From Actinomycetota bacterium (GTDB lineage Bacteria > Actinomycetota > Thermoleophilia > Solirubrobacterales > Solirubrobacteraceae), in contig VAWK01000030.1 in NCBI GenBank assembly GCA_005885515.1, positions 3,106 to 60,795 on the forward strand: a stretch of 57,690 bases of DNA, written 5' to 3'. Positions 8,997-22,123 of the stretch are shown here, piece by piece; the first letter of the stretch is position 1, and each line of letters opens with the position of its first letter. The notes beneath the pieces were generated by a model that was not told the DNA's origin, ran no database searches, and was given only the letters and a program-made list of their open reading frames with translations. A program made the position numbers and the translations under genes.

Positions 8997-9737
8997 CTAG
9001 CGCTCGCCCCGCGCCGGCTTGACCGCCGCGAAGATCGCGGCCTCGGCCCACTTGAAGTGCACTTCGACCTGCTCGAAGCCGGCCGCGCGCAGCCACCGCA
9101 CCTGGTCCTCGACGCTGTCTGGCCGGTCATCCTCGCGGTCGTCGAACAGCTCGCGCTCGACCTCCTCCGGCGAGCGGCTGCCACCGCGCTCGTGCTCGGC
9201 GCGGACCGCGTTGGCCAGCATCTGCTCGTCCCACAGGCCGCGCAACGGGCCCTCGATGGCCACGTAGTCCATGTTCAGGAACATCGCGCCCGGCTCGAGC
9301 AGCGCGAGCAGCTCCGTGAACAGGGCGCGCTTGCGCGCGGCGGGCAGGTGATGGATGGCGAAGGCCGAGACCGCGGCGCCGTAGCCGCCGGCGGGAAGGC
9401 CCGAGCGCCAGGCGGGGTCGGAGAGATCGCCGCGGACGGCCTGCCAGCGAGCGCGGCCGCTCGCCAGCCGGCGCTCGGCGCCCTCGAGCATCGGCTCAGA
9501 GAAGTCGACCAGCACCGCTTCGGCGCGCGGCTTCAGCGACAGCACGAGCTCGGACATCGCGCCGTCCCCGGCGCCCAGGTCGAGAAAGCGCGTCATCGGG
9601 TGCGGGTGCCTGACGAGTAGTCGGCGGACGAGGTCCTCCTGCACGTCGAGCAGCGGCATGACCGTCCTGCGCTCCCGCAGGAACACGCTGACGATCTCGG
9701 GCCGCTGCCACGCCGCCCCGGGTGACGCGCCGCTCAT
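8997..9737 (-). CDS. Class I SAM-dependent methyltransferase inserted between leuC and leuD
   Basis: 246 residues. SAM-binding motif I is [14 protein letters not shown] at 51-64, followed by [16 protein letters not shown] (motif II region) and a DYVAIEGPL segment. The fold is the small-molecule class I type. Its ATG overlaps the leuC stop (ATGA) and its stop abuts the leuD ATG, so it is tightly embedded in the operon and must be cotranslated with it. The substrate is unknown. A carboxyl-methyltransferase acting on an intermediate, by analogy with trans-aconitate methyltransferases that detoxify aconitase by-products, is one possibility but only speculation. Confidence 0.85.
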   Translation of the reverse strand: MSGASPGAAWQRPEIVSVFLRERRTVMPLLDVQEDLVRRLLVRHPHPMTRFLDLGAGDGAMSELVLSLKPRAEAVLVDFSEPMLEGAERRLASGRARWQAVRGDLSDPAWRSGLPAGGYGAAVSAFAIHHLPAARKRALFTELLALLEPGAMFLNMDYVAIEGPLRGLWDEQMLANAVRAEHERGGSRSPEEVERELFDDREDDRPDSVEDQVRWLRAAGFEQVEVHFKWAEAAIFAAVKPARGER

Positions 9738-11137
9738 CGCCACGCGCGGATGTCGGTGAAGTGACCCTCGATCGCGGCCGCGGCGGCCATCTGCGGCGAC
9801 ACCAGATGGGTCCGCCCGCCGCGGCCCTGGCGCCCCTCGAAGTTGCGGTTGGAGGTAGACGCGCAGCGCTCCCCCGGCTGCAGGATGTCCGGGTTCATGC
9901 CGAGGCACATGGAGCAGCCCGCCGCCCGCCAGTCAAAGCCGGCCGCACGGAAGACGCGGTCCAGGCCCTCGGCCTCGGCCTGCGCCTTGACCTGCTGCGA
10001 GCCGGGCACCACCATCGCGCGCATGCCGGGGGCGACCTTGCGTCCGGCGACGACGCTCGCGGCCGCGCGCAGGTCGCCGATGCGCGAGTTGGTGCACGAG
10101 CCGATGAACACGCGATCGAGCGCGATCTCCTCGATCGGCGTGCCGGGCTCGAGCGCCATGTACTGGAGCGCGCGCTCGGCCGCGTCGCGATCGGCGGCGG
10201 CTTCGAACTCATCGGGCGAGGGCACCCGCTCGGTCACCGCTCGCACCATGCCCGGGTTGGTGCCCCAGGTGACCTGCGGCGAGAGCGCGGAGGCGTCGAT
10301 CGACAGCTCGCGGTCGTGCGCGGCGCCGTCGTCGCCGGGCAGCTGCCGCCAGCGCTCGATCGCGTGCTCGAGCTCGGCGCCCGCCGGCGCGCCCGGCCGC
10401 GGCCGATCGGCGAACCACTCGAAGGTGGTGTCGTCGGGCGCGATTATGCCCGCGCGGCCGCCGCCCTCGATCGTCATGTTGCACACGGTCATGCGGCCTT
10501 CCATGCTCAGCGCCTCGATCGCCGGCCCGGCGTACTCGACCACGTGACCGCCGGCGCCGCCGACGCCGATCTGTCCCAGCGTGCCGAGGATCAGATCCTT
10601 GGCGGTGACGCCGAAGCCGAGCGCGCCCTCGTAGCGCACACGCATGGACCGCGGTTTGGCTCCCACCACGCACTGCGTGGCCAGCACGTGCTCGACCTCG
10701 CTGGTGCCGATGCCGAACGCCAGCGCGCCGAAGGCCCCGTGCGTGGAGGTGTGGGAGTCGCCGCACACGATCGTCATGCCGGGTTGGGTGACGCCCAGCT
10801 CGGGACCGATCACGTGCACGATCCCCTGGCGCTCGGAGCCGAGCGAGTAGATCGGCACGCCGAACTCCGCGCAGTTGCGCTCGAGCGTCTGCACCTGCTC
10901 GCGAGACAGCACGTCCTTGATGCGCGCCGCCGTGGGCGTGCCGTCAGTCGGCGTGTTGTGATCGGCGGTGGCCAGCGTGCGGTCGGGGCGGCGCACTGCT
11001 CGCCCCGCCAGGCGCAGCCCGTCGAAGGCCTGCGGGCTGGTGACCTCGTGCACGAGGTGCAGGTCCACATACAGCAGCCCGGGCGTGACCTCGTGCGCCT
11101 CCCAGATCTTCTGAAACAGGGTCCTCGGCGCGCTCAT
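9734..11137 (-). CDS. leuC: 3-isopropylmalate dehydratase large subunit
   Basis: A 467-residue aconitase-family protein. The 4Fe-4S ligands are C348 (GSCTNSR) and the pair C408/C411 (CSMC). Substrate segments [31 protein letters not shown] and [15 protein letters not shown] [12 protein letters not shown] are intact. It isomerises 2- to 3-isopropylmalate, and probably citramalate too given cimA downstream. The ATG at 11137 was chosen because it gives the standard [17 protein letters not shown] start and overlaps the stop of a small upstream ORF (ATGA). Longer in-frame readings are shadows of the regulator. Confidence 0.96.
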   Translation of the reverse strand: MSAPRTLFQKIWEAHEVTPGLLYVDLHLVHEVTSPQAFDGLRLAGRAVRRPDRTLATADHNTPTDGTPTAARIKDVLSREQVQTLERNCAEFGVPIYSLGSERQGIVHVIGPELGVTQPGMTIVCGDSHTSTHGAFGALAFGIGTSEVEHVLATQCVVGAKPRSMRVRYEGALGFGVTAKDLILGTLGQIGVGGAGGHVVEYAGPAIEALSMEGRMTVCNMTIEGGGRAGIIAPDDTTFEWFADRPRPGAPAGAELEHAIERWRQLPGDDGAAHDRELSIDASALSPQVTWGTNPGMVRAVTERVPSPDEFEAAADRDAAERALQYMALEPGTPIEEIALDRVFIGSCTNSRIGDLRAAASVVAGRKVAPGMRAMVVPGSQQVKAQAEAEGLDRVFRAAGFDWRAAGCSMCLGMNPDILQPGERCASTSNRNFEGRQGRGGRTHLVSPQMAAAAAIEGHFTDIRAWR

Positions 11138-11220
11138 CGCAGCTCGGCCTCGCCGGGTGCGGGCTGGGTCTCGATGAGGACCCCTACCGGGGTCCGGATG
11201 GGTCGCTGGGCGCTGCGCAC
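11134..11220 (-). CDS. Candidate 28-residue small ORF bridging the XRE regulator and leuC
   Basis: GTG at 11220 directly follows the TAG of the XRE/cupin gene, and its TGA overlaps the leuC ATG, so it tiles the 83-bp gap exactly. The peptide starts [20 protein letters not shown] and ends in GEAELR. It contains no Leu-codon run, so it is not an obvious attenuator peptide. It may serve to carry ribosomes from the regulator onto leuC. A 7-bp hairpin lies inside it. Not confirmed by any family match. Confidence 0.4.
   Translation of the reverse strand: MRSAQRPIRTPVGVLIETQPAPGEAELR
11178..11195. other. Hairpin upstream of leuC
   Basis: GGACCCC-TACC-GGGGTCC forms a perfect 7-bp stem with a 4-nt loop, 41 nt before the leuC start. 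No U-tract follows in either direction, so a role in mRNA processing or translation is as likely as termination. Confidence 0.5.
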
Positions 11221-11850
11221 CTAGCTTCTCCTCAATCCCGCGCTGAGCACCGCCAAGAACTCGGCCGCGTCGGCGGCCGGGTTCTCGAAGTGATGCGGGA
11301 GGTCGGCGTCGAAGGTCACGCAGTCGCCCTCGCGGAGCTGGTGCTGCTGCCCGTCGCACACCAGCACCGGCGATCCGCGCTGCACCAGTGCCGTCTCGCG
11401 GCTGCCGGGCTCGTGCATCGGCGGGTCATCGGGTGCCCCCGTGGCGCCGCCGGGCGCGAGCGTGTGACGCGACAGCTCGGCGCGCTGGCCGGGAGCGCTG
11501 GAGGTCAGCACCTCGAAGCGATGCCCGCGCCGCGCGTTTCCCCCGCGCTGGCGCTGCGCGGCCCGCACGATCGTGACCGCGCCGTCCTCGTCGAGCCGCA
11601 ACAGCTGGGACAGCCTCAGCTCCAGGCCGGCGGCGATGCGCGCGGCGACCGTCAACGTGGGGCTGGTCTCGCCGCGCTCGACCTGCGAGAGCATCGGCGC
11701 GCTCACGCCGCTGCGCTGCGCGAGCTCGCGCAGCGACAGCGAGGCGCCCTCGCGCAGCGCCTTAACGCGCGCGCCGATGACGGCCGGATCGAGGGCCTCG
11801 GCCTCGCTCGGGCGTCCGGATGCGCCCGACCGCTCTGCCAGCGTTGCCAT
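11221..11850 (-). CDS. XRE-family regulator with C-terminal cupin domain
   Basis: 209 residues. Residues 28-82 form an XRE helix-turn-helix ([20 protein letters not shown], then [14 protein letters not shown]). Residues 110-205 form a single cupin sensor domain ([30 protein letters not shown]). This architecture commonly controls amino acid or polyamine metabolism with the cupin binding a small ligand. It lies between leuA and leuC in the same direction, so it is a strong candidate to regulate the leu/ilv run, although the ligand is unknown. The ATG at 11850 sits 8 nt after a TAACGT -10 box, giving the expected short N-terminus. Confidence 0.88.
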   Translation of the reverse strand: MATLAERSGASGRPSEAEALDPAVIGARVKALREGASLSLRELAQRSGVSAPMLSQVERGETSPTLTVAARIAAGLELRLSQLLRLDEDGAVTIVRAAQRQRGGNARRGHRFEVLTSSAPGQRAELSRHTLAPGGATGAPDDPPMHEPGSRETALVQRGSPVLVCDGQQHQLREGDCVTFDADLPHHFENPAADAAEFLAVLSAGLRRS

Positions 11851-11864
11851 ACGCGCGTACGTTA
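11850..11864 (-). promoter_or_regulatory. Leaderless -10 box and palindrome at the XRE regulator start
   Basis: TAACGT (11859-11864, minus strand) ends 8 nt before the ATG. TACGCGCGTA at 11850-11859 is a perfect 10-bp palindrome spanning the predicted transcription start. That would suit an autoregulatory operator. Confidence 0.45.
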
Positions 11865-11888
11865 TCACAAACAGAACGGACCGGCGTT

Positions 11889-11898
11889 CTGGCGCCAG
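11889..11898. repeat. 10-bp palindrome between leuA and the XRE regulator
   Basis: CTGGCGCCAG is a perfect palindrome 8 bp after the leuA stop. Its role is unknown; it could be an operator or part of a weak terminator. Confidence 0.35.
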
Positions 11899-11906
11899 CC
11901 GCCGGA

Positions 11907-13487
<1,581 letters not shown>

Positions 13488-13607
13488 GCCGTTGCTCCTC
13501 GTGTATCTCGTCTACGCCTTCTCTCTGGTATGCGGCTGCGCGGCCGCCACGCGCTACTCCCCCCGCAGGGGGAGGAGGAGAAGGAGAAGCAAGCGCTGCA
13601 ACGACAT
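13488..13607 (-). promoter_or_regulatory. Leucine attenuator region of leuA
   Basis: After the leader ORF start (13607), the Leu codons contain CUCCUC repeats exactly complementary to the leuA GAGGAG (13495-13500). A perfect 7-bp hairpin CTCCCCC/GGGGGAG (13557-13563 with 13568-13574) covers the end of the leader ORF. A GCGGC/GCCGC hairpin (13532-13536 with 13543-13547) follows. No U-tract terminator exists, so the layout points to translational rather than transcriptional attenuation. Confidence 0.7.
13554..13607 (-). CDS. leuL: Leucine leader peptide upstream of leuA
   Basis: A 17-residue ORF, MSLQRLLLLLLLPLRGE, with nine leucines, seven of them consecutive. The Leu codons are TTG, TTG, CTT, CTC, CTT, CTC, CTC, CTC, CTG, including CTT, which is expected to be rare in such a GC-rich genome. 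It is followed 66 nt later by the leuA start. A TACGCT -10 box 9 nt upstream suggests leaderless translation. Such a codon run directly ahead of leuA is the hallmark of attenuation by charged tRNA-Leu. It is too short for ordinary gene callers. Confidence 0.85.
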   Translation of the reverse strand: MSLQRLLLLLLLPLRGE

Positions 13608-13616
13608 CTGCGCCGC

Positions 13617-13622
13617 AGCGTA
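13617..13622 (-). promoter_or_regulatory. Candidate -10 box for leuL-leuA
   Basis: TACGCT ends 9 nt before the leader peptide ATG, so the transcript would begin at or just before the leader ORF. No consensus -35 is seen. Confidence 0.5.
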
Positions 13623-13678
13623 GCACCAGCACCCGGGCGCCGCGCCCGCGTCGCGCGCGGCGCTGCGGCCGCGCGAGC

Positions 13679-14677
13679 TCAGGGGACGAGCACGACCTTG
13701 CCGACGTTGCGCCGCTCGCTGATCATCGTGTGCGCGGCGCCGGCGTCGTCGAAGCTGAAGGCCCCGGCGACCACCGGTTTTACCGTCCCGTCGGCCAGCA
13801 GCTCGCGAAGCGGCCTGATCCACGGCTCGAGCGTGCCGCGCTCCTTCCACAGGGTGAGCATGTTCAGCCCGATCACGGTCTTTGATTCGGACATCTGCTT
13901 GATCATGTTGAAGCGCGGCATGCGCGCCACGGCGCGCAGCGCGACGATGACGTTGCGGCGCTGCCCGGACATGACCGCGGAGGCGCCGAACGCGACGAGG
14001 CGCCCGCCGGCGCGCAGCTGCTCATAGCTGCGCCGGAAGCTGTGGCCACCGATCGCGTCGAGGACGAGGTCGAACTCGGGCAGGCCCCGCTCCCATCCGC
14101 TGGCGGTGTAGTCCAGCGCGCGGTCCACGCCGAGCTCGGTGATCCGCTCGTGCTTGGCCGGCGAGGCGGTGCCGTAGACCTCGGCGCCGAAGCGCTTGGC
14201 GATCTGCGTGGCGGCGATGCCCACGCCGCCGGCGGCGGAGTGGATCAGCACGCGCTCGCCGGCCTGCAGGTTGCCGTAGCCGATCAGCGCCGCCCAGGCG
14301 GTGGCGTAGTTGACCGGGATGGCCGCGCCCTGCTCGAACGTGAGCCCCTCCGCGAGCGCCGTGACATCGGCCGCCGGGACGACCACCTGCGAGGCGTAGC
14401 CGCCGAATTTGGTCGCAGCGAACACCCGCTGTCCCTCCGCCAGGCCGCTAACGCCGGCGCCCAGCTCGACAATCGTGCCCGCGACCTCGTAGCCGATCAC
14501 GCACGGCGGCTTCGGCGCGTCGGGGTACAGCCCCACGCGCGCCAGCACGTCGGCGAAGTTGACGCCGGCTGCCGCCACCTCGATCCGCACCTCCCCGGAG
14601 CCGAGCGGGGGGTCTGCTCGCTCCCGGACCTCGAGCACCGCCGGCGGCCCGTGCTTGGTGATCACCACCTCGCGCAC
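13679..14677 (-). CDS. Zinc-free MDR-family NAD(P)H:quinone oxidoreductase-like protein
   Basis: 332 residues of the medium-chain dehydrogenase/reductase superfamily. The GroES-like N-terminal domain is followed by a Rossmann domain with the nucleotide-binding segment AAGGVGIAATQIAKRFGAEVYGTAS around 145-170. The catalytic and structural zinc cysteines of alcohol dehydrogenases are absent, pointing to the quinone reductase / VAT-1-like branch. The physiological substrate is unknown. GTG at 14677 is preceded by TAGGCT at 9 nt. It sits downstream of serA but appears to have its own promoter. Confidence 0.8.
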   Translation of the reverse strand: MREVVITKHGPPAVLEVRERADPPLGSGEVRIEVAAAGVNFADVLARVGLYPDAPKPPCVIGYEVAGTIVELGAGVSGLAEGQRVFAATKFGGYASQVVVPAADVTALAEGLTFEQGAAIPVNYATAWAALIGYGNLQAGERVLIHSAAGGVGIAATQIAKRFGAEVYGTASPAKHERITELGVDRALDYTASGWERGLPEFDLVLDAIGGHSFRRSYEQLRAGGRLVAFGASAVMSGQRRNVIVALRAVARMPRFNMIKQMSESKTVIGLNMLTLWKERGTLEPWIRPLRELLADGTVKPVVAGAFSFDDAGAAHTMISERRNVGKVVLVP

Positions 14678-14686
14678 AGCGCCGGC

Positions 14687-14692
14687 AGCCTA
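14687..14692 (-). promoter_or_regulatory. Candidate leaderless -10 box for the MDR oxidoreductase
   Basis: TAGGCT, 9 nt before the GTG start, between the serA stop and the gene. Confidence 0.45.
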
Positions 14693-14704
14693 GCCGATCG
14701 CGCG

Positions 14705-18349
<3,645 letters not shown>

Positions 18350-18350
18350 G

Positions 18351-18792
18351 CTATTCGTGCTGCGGCCCGCGCCGCAGTCGCAACCGCAGCCAGCGCGAGC
18401 CGAACGCGTGCGAGACGACGAGCACGGTGGTCGGCGCCAGCACCCCCGCGGGCCAGAAGCGCCCCTCTCCGGTCGCGGCCCAGATCGCAGTTAGAGCGCC
18501 GTTGATGCAGCAGCTCGCGCTGGAAGCGGTAGAAGCGCCGCGCCACGCGGCCTCCATGCGAGAGCGGCAGATCGGCGAGCAGCAGTCGCAGCTTGCCGCG
18601 AGAAGCGGCCCGGTAGGCCTGCTCCACCCGGCGCTCGAGCTCCTCGCGATCGAGCCGCCCGGCCGCGTAGTGGGAACGCAGCGCCTGCACCGTCTGCTCG
18701 CGCTCGGCGTCGGAGGCGCGCACGTCGCGGCGCGGCGCGCGCCAGGGCGCGGGCGGGCCCGTCGCAGCCAGCCAGGAGGAATGTCTGCTCAC
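18351..18792 (-). pseudogene. DUF1707 / 2TM-domain protein with a +1 frameshift
   Basis: The first frame encodes a DUF1707 domain (RRDVRASDAEREQTVQALRS, then REELERRVEQAYRA-type text), ending at RFYRFQRELL. The natural continuation, a two-helix 2TM domain (INGALTAIWAATGEGRFWPA, then VLVVSHAF and a basic tail), is in a different frame ending at the TAG at 18351. Removing one base near 18507 (in GAGCTGCTGCATCAAC) joins them as REL-L-ING, matching the family spacing. GTG at 18792 has TATCCT 7 nt upstream. This is a genuine mutation, a programmed frameshift, or a sequencing error. DUF1707 proteins are small actinobacterial membrane-associated proteins of unclear role. Confidence 0.7.
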
Positions 18793-18799
18793 GGCGCTT

Positions 18800-18805
18800 A
18801 GGATA
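18800..18805 (-). promoter_or_regulatory. Candidate leaderless -10 box for the DUF1707 gene
   Basis: TATCCT, 7 nt before the GTG start. Confidence 0.45.
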
Positions 18806-18807
18806 AG

Positions 18808-18839
18808 CGGGCTCAGCCGCACGCGGAGGGTGAGCCGCG
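18808..18839 (-). terminator. Hairpin downstream of ilvC
   Basis: GCGGCTCA ... TGAGCC(C)GC pair as an 8-bp stem with one bulge, 5-36 nt after the ilvC stop. No U-tract; a possible factor-dependent terminator or pause before the DUF1707 promoter. Confidence 0.35.
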
Positions 18840-18843
18840 GAGC

Positions 18844-19833
18844 CTAGAACGCGGGCTTGATCCAGTCCATGTGCGAGCGCAGCTCCCCCCCCACGCGCTC
18901 GAGCTGGGTGTCTGCCTGCTCGGCGCGCATGCGCTTGAAGCTCTCCTGCCCGGCGCGGTTCTCGGCGATCCACTCGCGCGCGAAGTCGCCGGACTGGATC
19001 TCGGCCAGGATCTGGCGCATGGCCGCGCGCGTCTGCTCGGTGATCACTCGTTTGCCGCGCGTGTAATCGCCGTACTCGGCCGTGTTGGAGATCGAGCTGC
19101 GCATGCCGGCGAGCCCCTTCTCGTACATCAGGTCGGCGATCAGCTTGAGCTCGTGCAGGCACTCGAAGTAGGCCATGTCGGGGTCATAGCCGGCGTCCAC
19201 CAGCGTCTCGAAGCCGGCCTGCACGAGCTCGGAGGCGCCGCCGCAGAGGACCGCCTGCTCGCCGAACAGGTCGGTCTCGGTCTCGTCCTTGAACGTCGTC
19301 TCGATCACGCCGCCGCGCGTGCAGCCGATCCCCTTGGCGTAGGCGAGCGCGAGCTCGCGGGCGTCGCCGGTGGCATCCTGCGCGACCGCGATCAGGCCGG
19401 GTACGCCACTGCCCTCGAGGAACTGACGCCGCACGAGATGACCGGGCCCCTTGGGGGCGATCATGCCGACGTCGATGCCCGCCGGGGGCGTGACCTCGCC
19501 GTAGTGGATCGAGAAGCCGTGCCCGAACAGCAGCAGGTTGCCCTCGGCTACGCCGTCGCGCACCTCGCCCTCCCACACCTGGCGGTGCAGCTCGTCCGGG
19601 ACGAGCATCATCACGACCTCGCCGCGGCTCGCGGCCTCGACCACGGGCAGCACCTCGAGCCCCTGAGCGCGCGCCTGAGCGACCGAGGCGGAGTCCTCGC
19701 GCAGGCCCACCACGACCTCGAGGCCCGAGTCCTTCAGGTTCAGCGCGTGCGCGTGGCCCTGGGAGCCGTAGCCGATGATCGCCACGGTCTTGCCGTCGAG
19801 CGCGTGCAGGTTGGCGTCGTCGTCGTAGATCAT
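18844..19833 (-). CDS. ilvC: Ketol-acid reductoisomerase (class I)
   Basis: 329 residues, second common step of Val/Ile/Leu synthesis. The Rossmann motif [19 protein letters not shown] lies near 19-37. Metal-binding residues are in the [11 protein letters not shown] and [17 protein letters not shown] segments. Length fits the short class I enzyme. The loop following GLREDSAS suggests NADPH use but this is not decisive. The gene stands alone with TAGCCT 10 nt before its ATG, separated from ilvBN by 8.7 kb of menaquinone genes, although ilvBNC is the common order. Confidence 0.96.
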   Translation of the reverse strand: MIYDDDANLHALDGKTVAIIGYGSQGHAHALNLKDSGLEVVVGLREDSASVAQARAQGLEVLPVVEAASRGEVVMMLVPDELHRQVWEGEVRDGVAEGNLLLFGHGFSIHYGEVTPPAGIDVGMIAPKGPGHLVRRQFLEGSGVPGLIAVAQDATGDARELALAYAKGIGCTRGGVIETTFKDETETDLFGEQAVLCGGASELVQAGFETLVDAGYDPDMAYFECLHELKLIADLMYEKGLAGMRSSISNTAEYGDYTRGKRVITEQTRAAMRQILAEIQSGDFAREWIAENRAGQESFKRMRAEQADTQLERVGGELRSHMDWIKPAF

Positions 19834-19843
19834 CCGACCGCGC

Positions 19844-19849
19844 AGGCTA
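19844..19849 (-). promoter_or_regulatory. Candidate -10 box for ilvC
   Basis: TAGCCT, 10 nt before the ilvC ATG. Confidence 0.45.
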
Positions 19850-19864
19850 CCCGACCGGCGTCAG

Positions 19865-21235
19865 CTAAAGCTTGCCGCGCGCGAGCTTGCCCGAGCGCGT
19901 GCGCGGCAGCGGGCTGACGCTCACGAGCACCTGGCGCGGGACCTTGTAGGCGGCGAGCAGGCGCGCGCAGTGGGCACGCAGGGACTCGCCGTCGGGCGCG
20001 CGCCCGGGGCGCGGCACAACGATCGCGGTGACCGCCTGCCCCCAAGCCGCATCCGAGCGGCCGACGACCGCGGCCTCGAGCACGTCCGGATGGGTCTCGA
20101 GCACCGCCTCCACCTCCGCCGGGGCGACGTTCTCGCCGCCGCTGATGATCGTGTCAGCCGCTCGGCCGCTCACGTGCAGCCTGCCGTGCTGATCGAGGAA
20201 GCCGACGTCACCCGTGTGCAGCCAGCCGTCGCGTCGGCGCGCCCCCGGCGCGACGGTGGGGCCGGCGACCAGGATCTCGCCCGAGCGATCGGGCCGTGGC
20301 TGGTCGACGGCGATGCGCGCGCGCACGCAGAACAACGGCGGGCCCGGGACCGGACCTTCGCGCGCCAGCGAGCGCCGCGGCGTGGTGGTGACCTGCGAGC
20401 AAGCCTCGGTGAGCCCGTACGTCAGGCCGACCGGGACGCCGGCGGCGTGCGCGCGCTCGAGCAGCGCCGCCGGCACCGGACCTCCGCCGGTCAGCGCACA
20501 GCGCAGGCGCGCGGGCCGGCGCAGGCCGGCGTCGAGCAGGCGCGCCAGCGTCGTGGCCACGAGGCTGACCACGGTGATCTCGTGCTCGCGCAGGGCGTGC
20601 AACACGCGATCGGTCTCGAAGCGCTCGTGCTGAACCGCGGTGGTCGCGTAGATCGCCGAGCGCAGCAGGATCGACAGCCCCGCGACGTGTGAGACCGGCA
20701 GCGCGCACAGCCAGCGCTCACGCGGGTCGAGGTCGAGCGCGACGGCCGAGCCGAGCGCGCTCCACAGGAAGTTGCCGTACGTCAGCTCGACCGGCCGCGG
20801 CGATGAGCTCGTGCCGGAGGTGTGCAGCACGACCGCGGTGGCGTCCAGATCGTGGGCGCCGCGCCCGCTCGCTCGCGCTCGCCGGGCAAGCCCGCCGCGC
20901 GAGGGGGCCGCGACGCGGCCCAGCGGCTCATCGACGAGCACCGTCGCGCCGCAAGCGACGTGCGCGCGCTCGCGCGCGGTCAGGCGCACATCGACCGGCA
21001 CGGCGACCGCGCCGAGCAGCAGGCAGGCGTGCAGCGCCTGGGCAAACGCGAGCCCGCCGGGTAGCGCGATCGCCACCCGCTCCCCCGCGCGCGCGCCGCG
21101 GCCGGCGAGCTCATCGGCGCCGGCGCGTGCGGCCGCCAGCAACTCCGCGTAGGACCAGCTCCCGGCGGGTGTTTGCACCGCGGCGCGCCCCGGCCGCGCG
21201 GCCGCCGCGCGGGCAAGCCAACCCTCCACCACCAT
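19865..21235 (-). CDS. menE: O-succinylbenzoate-CoA ligase
   Basis: 456 residues of the ANL adenylate-forming superfamily. It activates o-succinylbenzoate to its CoA thioester for menaquinone. Motifs: [20 protein letters not shown] (A3 loop), [17 protein letters not shown] (A5), [23 protein letters not shown] (A7/A8) and the C-terminal [13 protein letters not shown] with the catalytic Lys. Shorter than typical acyl-CoA ligases, as usual for MenE. The ATG at 21235 is preferred over the GTG at 21241 because it lies 6 nt after a TAGCCT box. Assignment as MenE rests on the men neighbourhood. Confidence 0.88.
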   Translation of the reverse strand: MVVEGWLARAAAARPGRAAVQTPAGSWSYAELLAAARAGADELAGRGARAGERVAIALPGGLAFAQALHACLLLGAVAVPVDVRLTARERAHVACGATVLVDEPLGRVAAPSRGGLARRARASGRGAHDLDATAVVLHTSGTSSSPRPVELTYGNFLWSALGSAVALDLDPRERWLCALPVSHVAGLSILLRSAIYATTAVQHERFETDRVLHALREHEITVVSLVATTLARLLDAGLRRPARLRCALTGGGPVPAALLERAHAAGVPVGLTYGLTEACSQVTTTPRRSLAREGPVPGPPLFCVRARIAVDQPRPDRSGEILVAGPTVAPGARRRDGWLHTGDVGFLDQHGRLHVSGRAADTIISGGENVAPAEVEAVLETHPDVLEAAVVGRSDAAWGQAVTAIVVPRPGRAPDGESLRAHCARLLAAYKVPRQVLVSVSPLPRTRSGKLARGKL

Positions 21236-21241
21236 GGCCAC

Positions 21242-21251
21242 AGGCTAGCCT
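21242..21251. promoter_or_regulatory. Symmetric bidirectional -10 element for menE and menB
   Basis: AGGCTAGCCT is a perfect palindrome. Read on the minus strand it gives TAGCCT ending 6 nt before the menE ATG. Read on the plus strand it gives TAGCCT ending 8 nt before the menB ATG. The two boxes share the central TA, and the start codons are only 24 bp apart. Confidence 0.6.
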
Positions 21252-21259
21252 TGCAGGCC

Positions 21260-22120
21260 ATGCCCACCAGCTGGATCGCGGCGCCGGCCGCCGCCGGGGA
21301 GCGCTACGCGGACATCCGCTACGAGAAGTCCGCGCCACCCGAGCAGGGGATCGCCAAGATCACGATCGCCCGACCGGAGGTGAGAAACGCGTTCCGACCG
21401 CGCACCGTGATCGAGATCTCGCGAGCGCTGGAGGACGCGCGCGAGGACACGGCGATCGGGGCGATCGTGCTGACGGGCGAGGGCCCGGAGGCGTTCTGCG
21501 CGGGCGGCGACCAGCGCGTGCGCGGCGACTCCGGCTACCTCGACGAGGACCAGACCGGTCCGGCGGCGGTGGGGCGCTTCCACGTGACCGACCTGCACGT
21601 GCAGATCCGCCGCCTGCCCAAGCCGGTCGTGGCGATGGTGGCCGGCTACGCGATCGGGGGCGGGCACGTGCTGCATCTCGTGTGCGACCTCACGATCGCC
21701 GCCGACAACGCCCGCTTCGGTCAGGTGGGCCCGCGCGTGGGCTCGTTCGACGGCGGCTTCGGCGCCGGCTTGCTGGCCAGCCTGGTGGGCCCGAAGAAGG
21801 CCAAGGAGATCTGGTTTCTGTGCCGCCAGTACTCCGCCCAGGAGGCGCTGCAGATGGGGCTCGTGAACGCGGTCGTGCCGCTGGAGCGCCTTGAGCAGGA
21901 GACGGTGGGCTGGTGCCGCGAGATGCTCGCGCTGTCGCCGTTTGCGCTGCGCATGCTGAAGGCGTCGTTCAACGCCGCCGAGGATGGGCTGGCGGGCATC
22001 CAGCAGCTCGCGCACGACGCGAACCTGCTGTTCTATGGCAGCGAGGAGGCCCAGGAGGGCCGCGACGCCTACAGGGAGAAGCGAGCCCCGGACTTCTCCC
22101 GCTTTCCGCGGCGCCCCTAG
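21260..22120 (+). CDS. menB: 1,4-dihydroxy-2-naphthoyl-CoA synthase
   Basis: A 286-residue crotonase-fold protein closing the second ring of the naphthoquinone. MenB-type features: [13 protein letters not shown] near the N-terminus, [12 protein letters not shown] oxyanion-hole loop, [45 protein letters not shown], and the C-terminal [20 protein letters not shown] with FSRFPR tail. ATG at 21260 follows the shared palindromic promoter. menA starts 3 nt after its stop and menC is coupled to menA, forming a menB-menA-menC operon. Confidence 0.95.
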   Translation: MPTSWIAAPAAAGERYADIRYEKSAPPEQGIAKITIARPEVRNAFRPRTVIEISRALEDAREDTAIGAIVLTGEGPEAFCAGGDQRVRGDSGYLDEDQTGPAAVGRFHVTDLHVQIRRLPKPVVAMVAGYAIGGGHVLHLVCDLTIAADNARFGQVGPRVGSFDGGFGAGLLASLVGPKKAKEIWFLCRQYSAQEALQMGLVNAVVPLERLEQETVGWCREMLALSPFALRMLKASFNAAEDGLAGIQQLAHDANLLFYGSEEAQEGRDAYREKRAPDFSRFPRRP

Positions 22121-22123
22121 CCG

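Noticed and set aside
11138..11220. T-box or leucine-codon attenuator ahead of leuC
   Set aside because: No T-box sequence, no U-tract, and the small ORF there is not Leu-rich. A simple hairpin and coupling ORF are all that can be supported.
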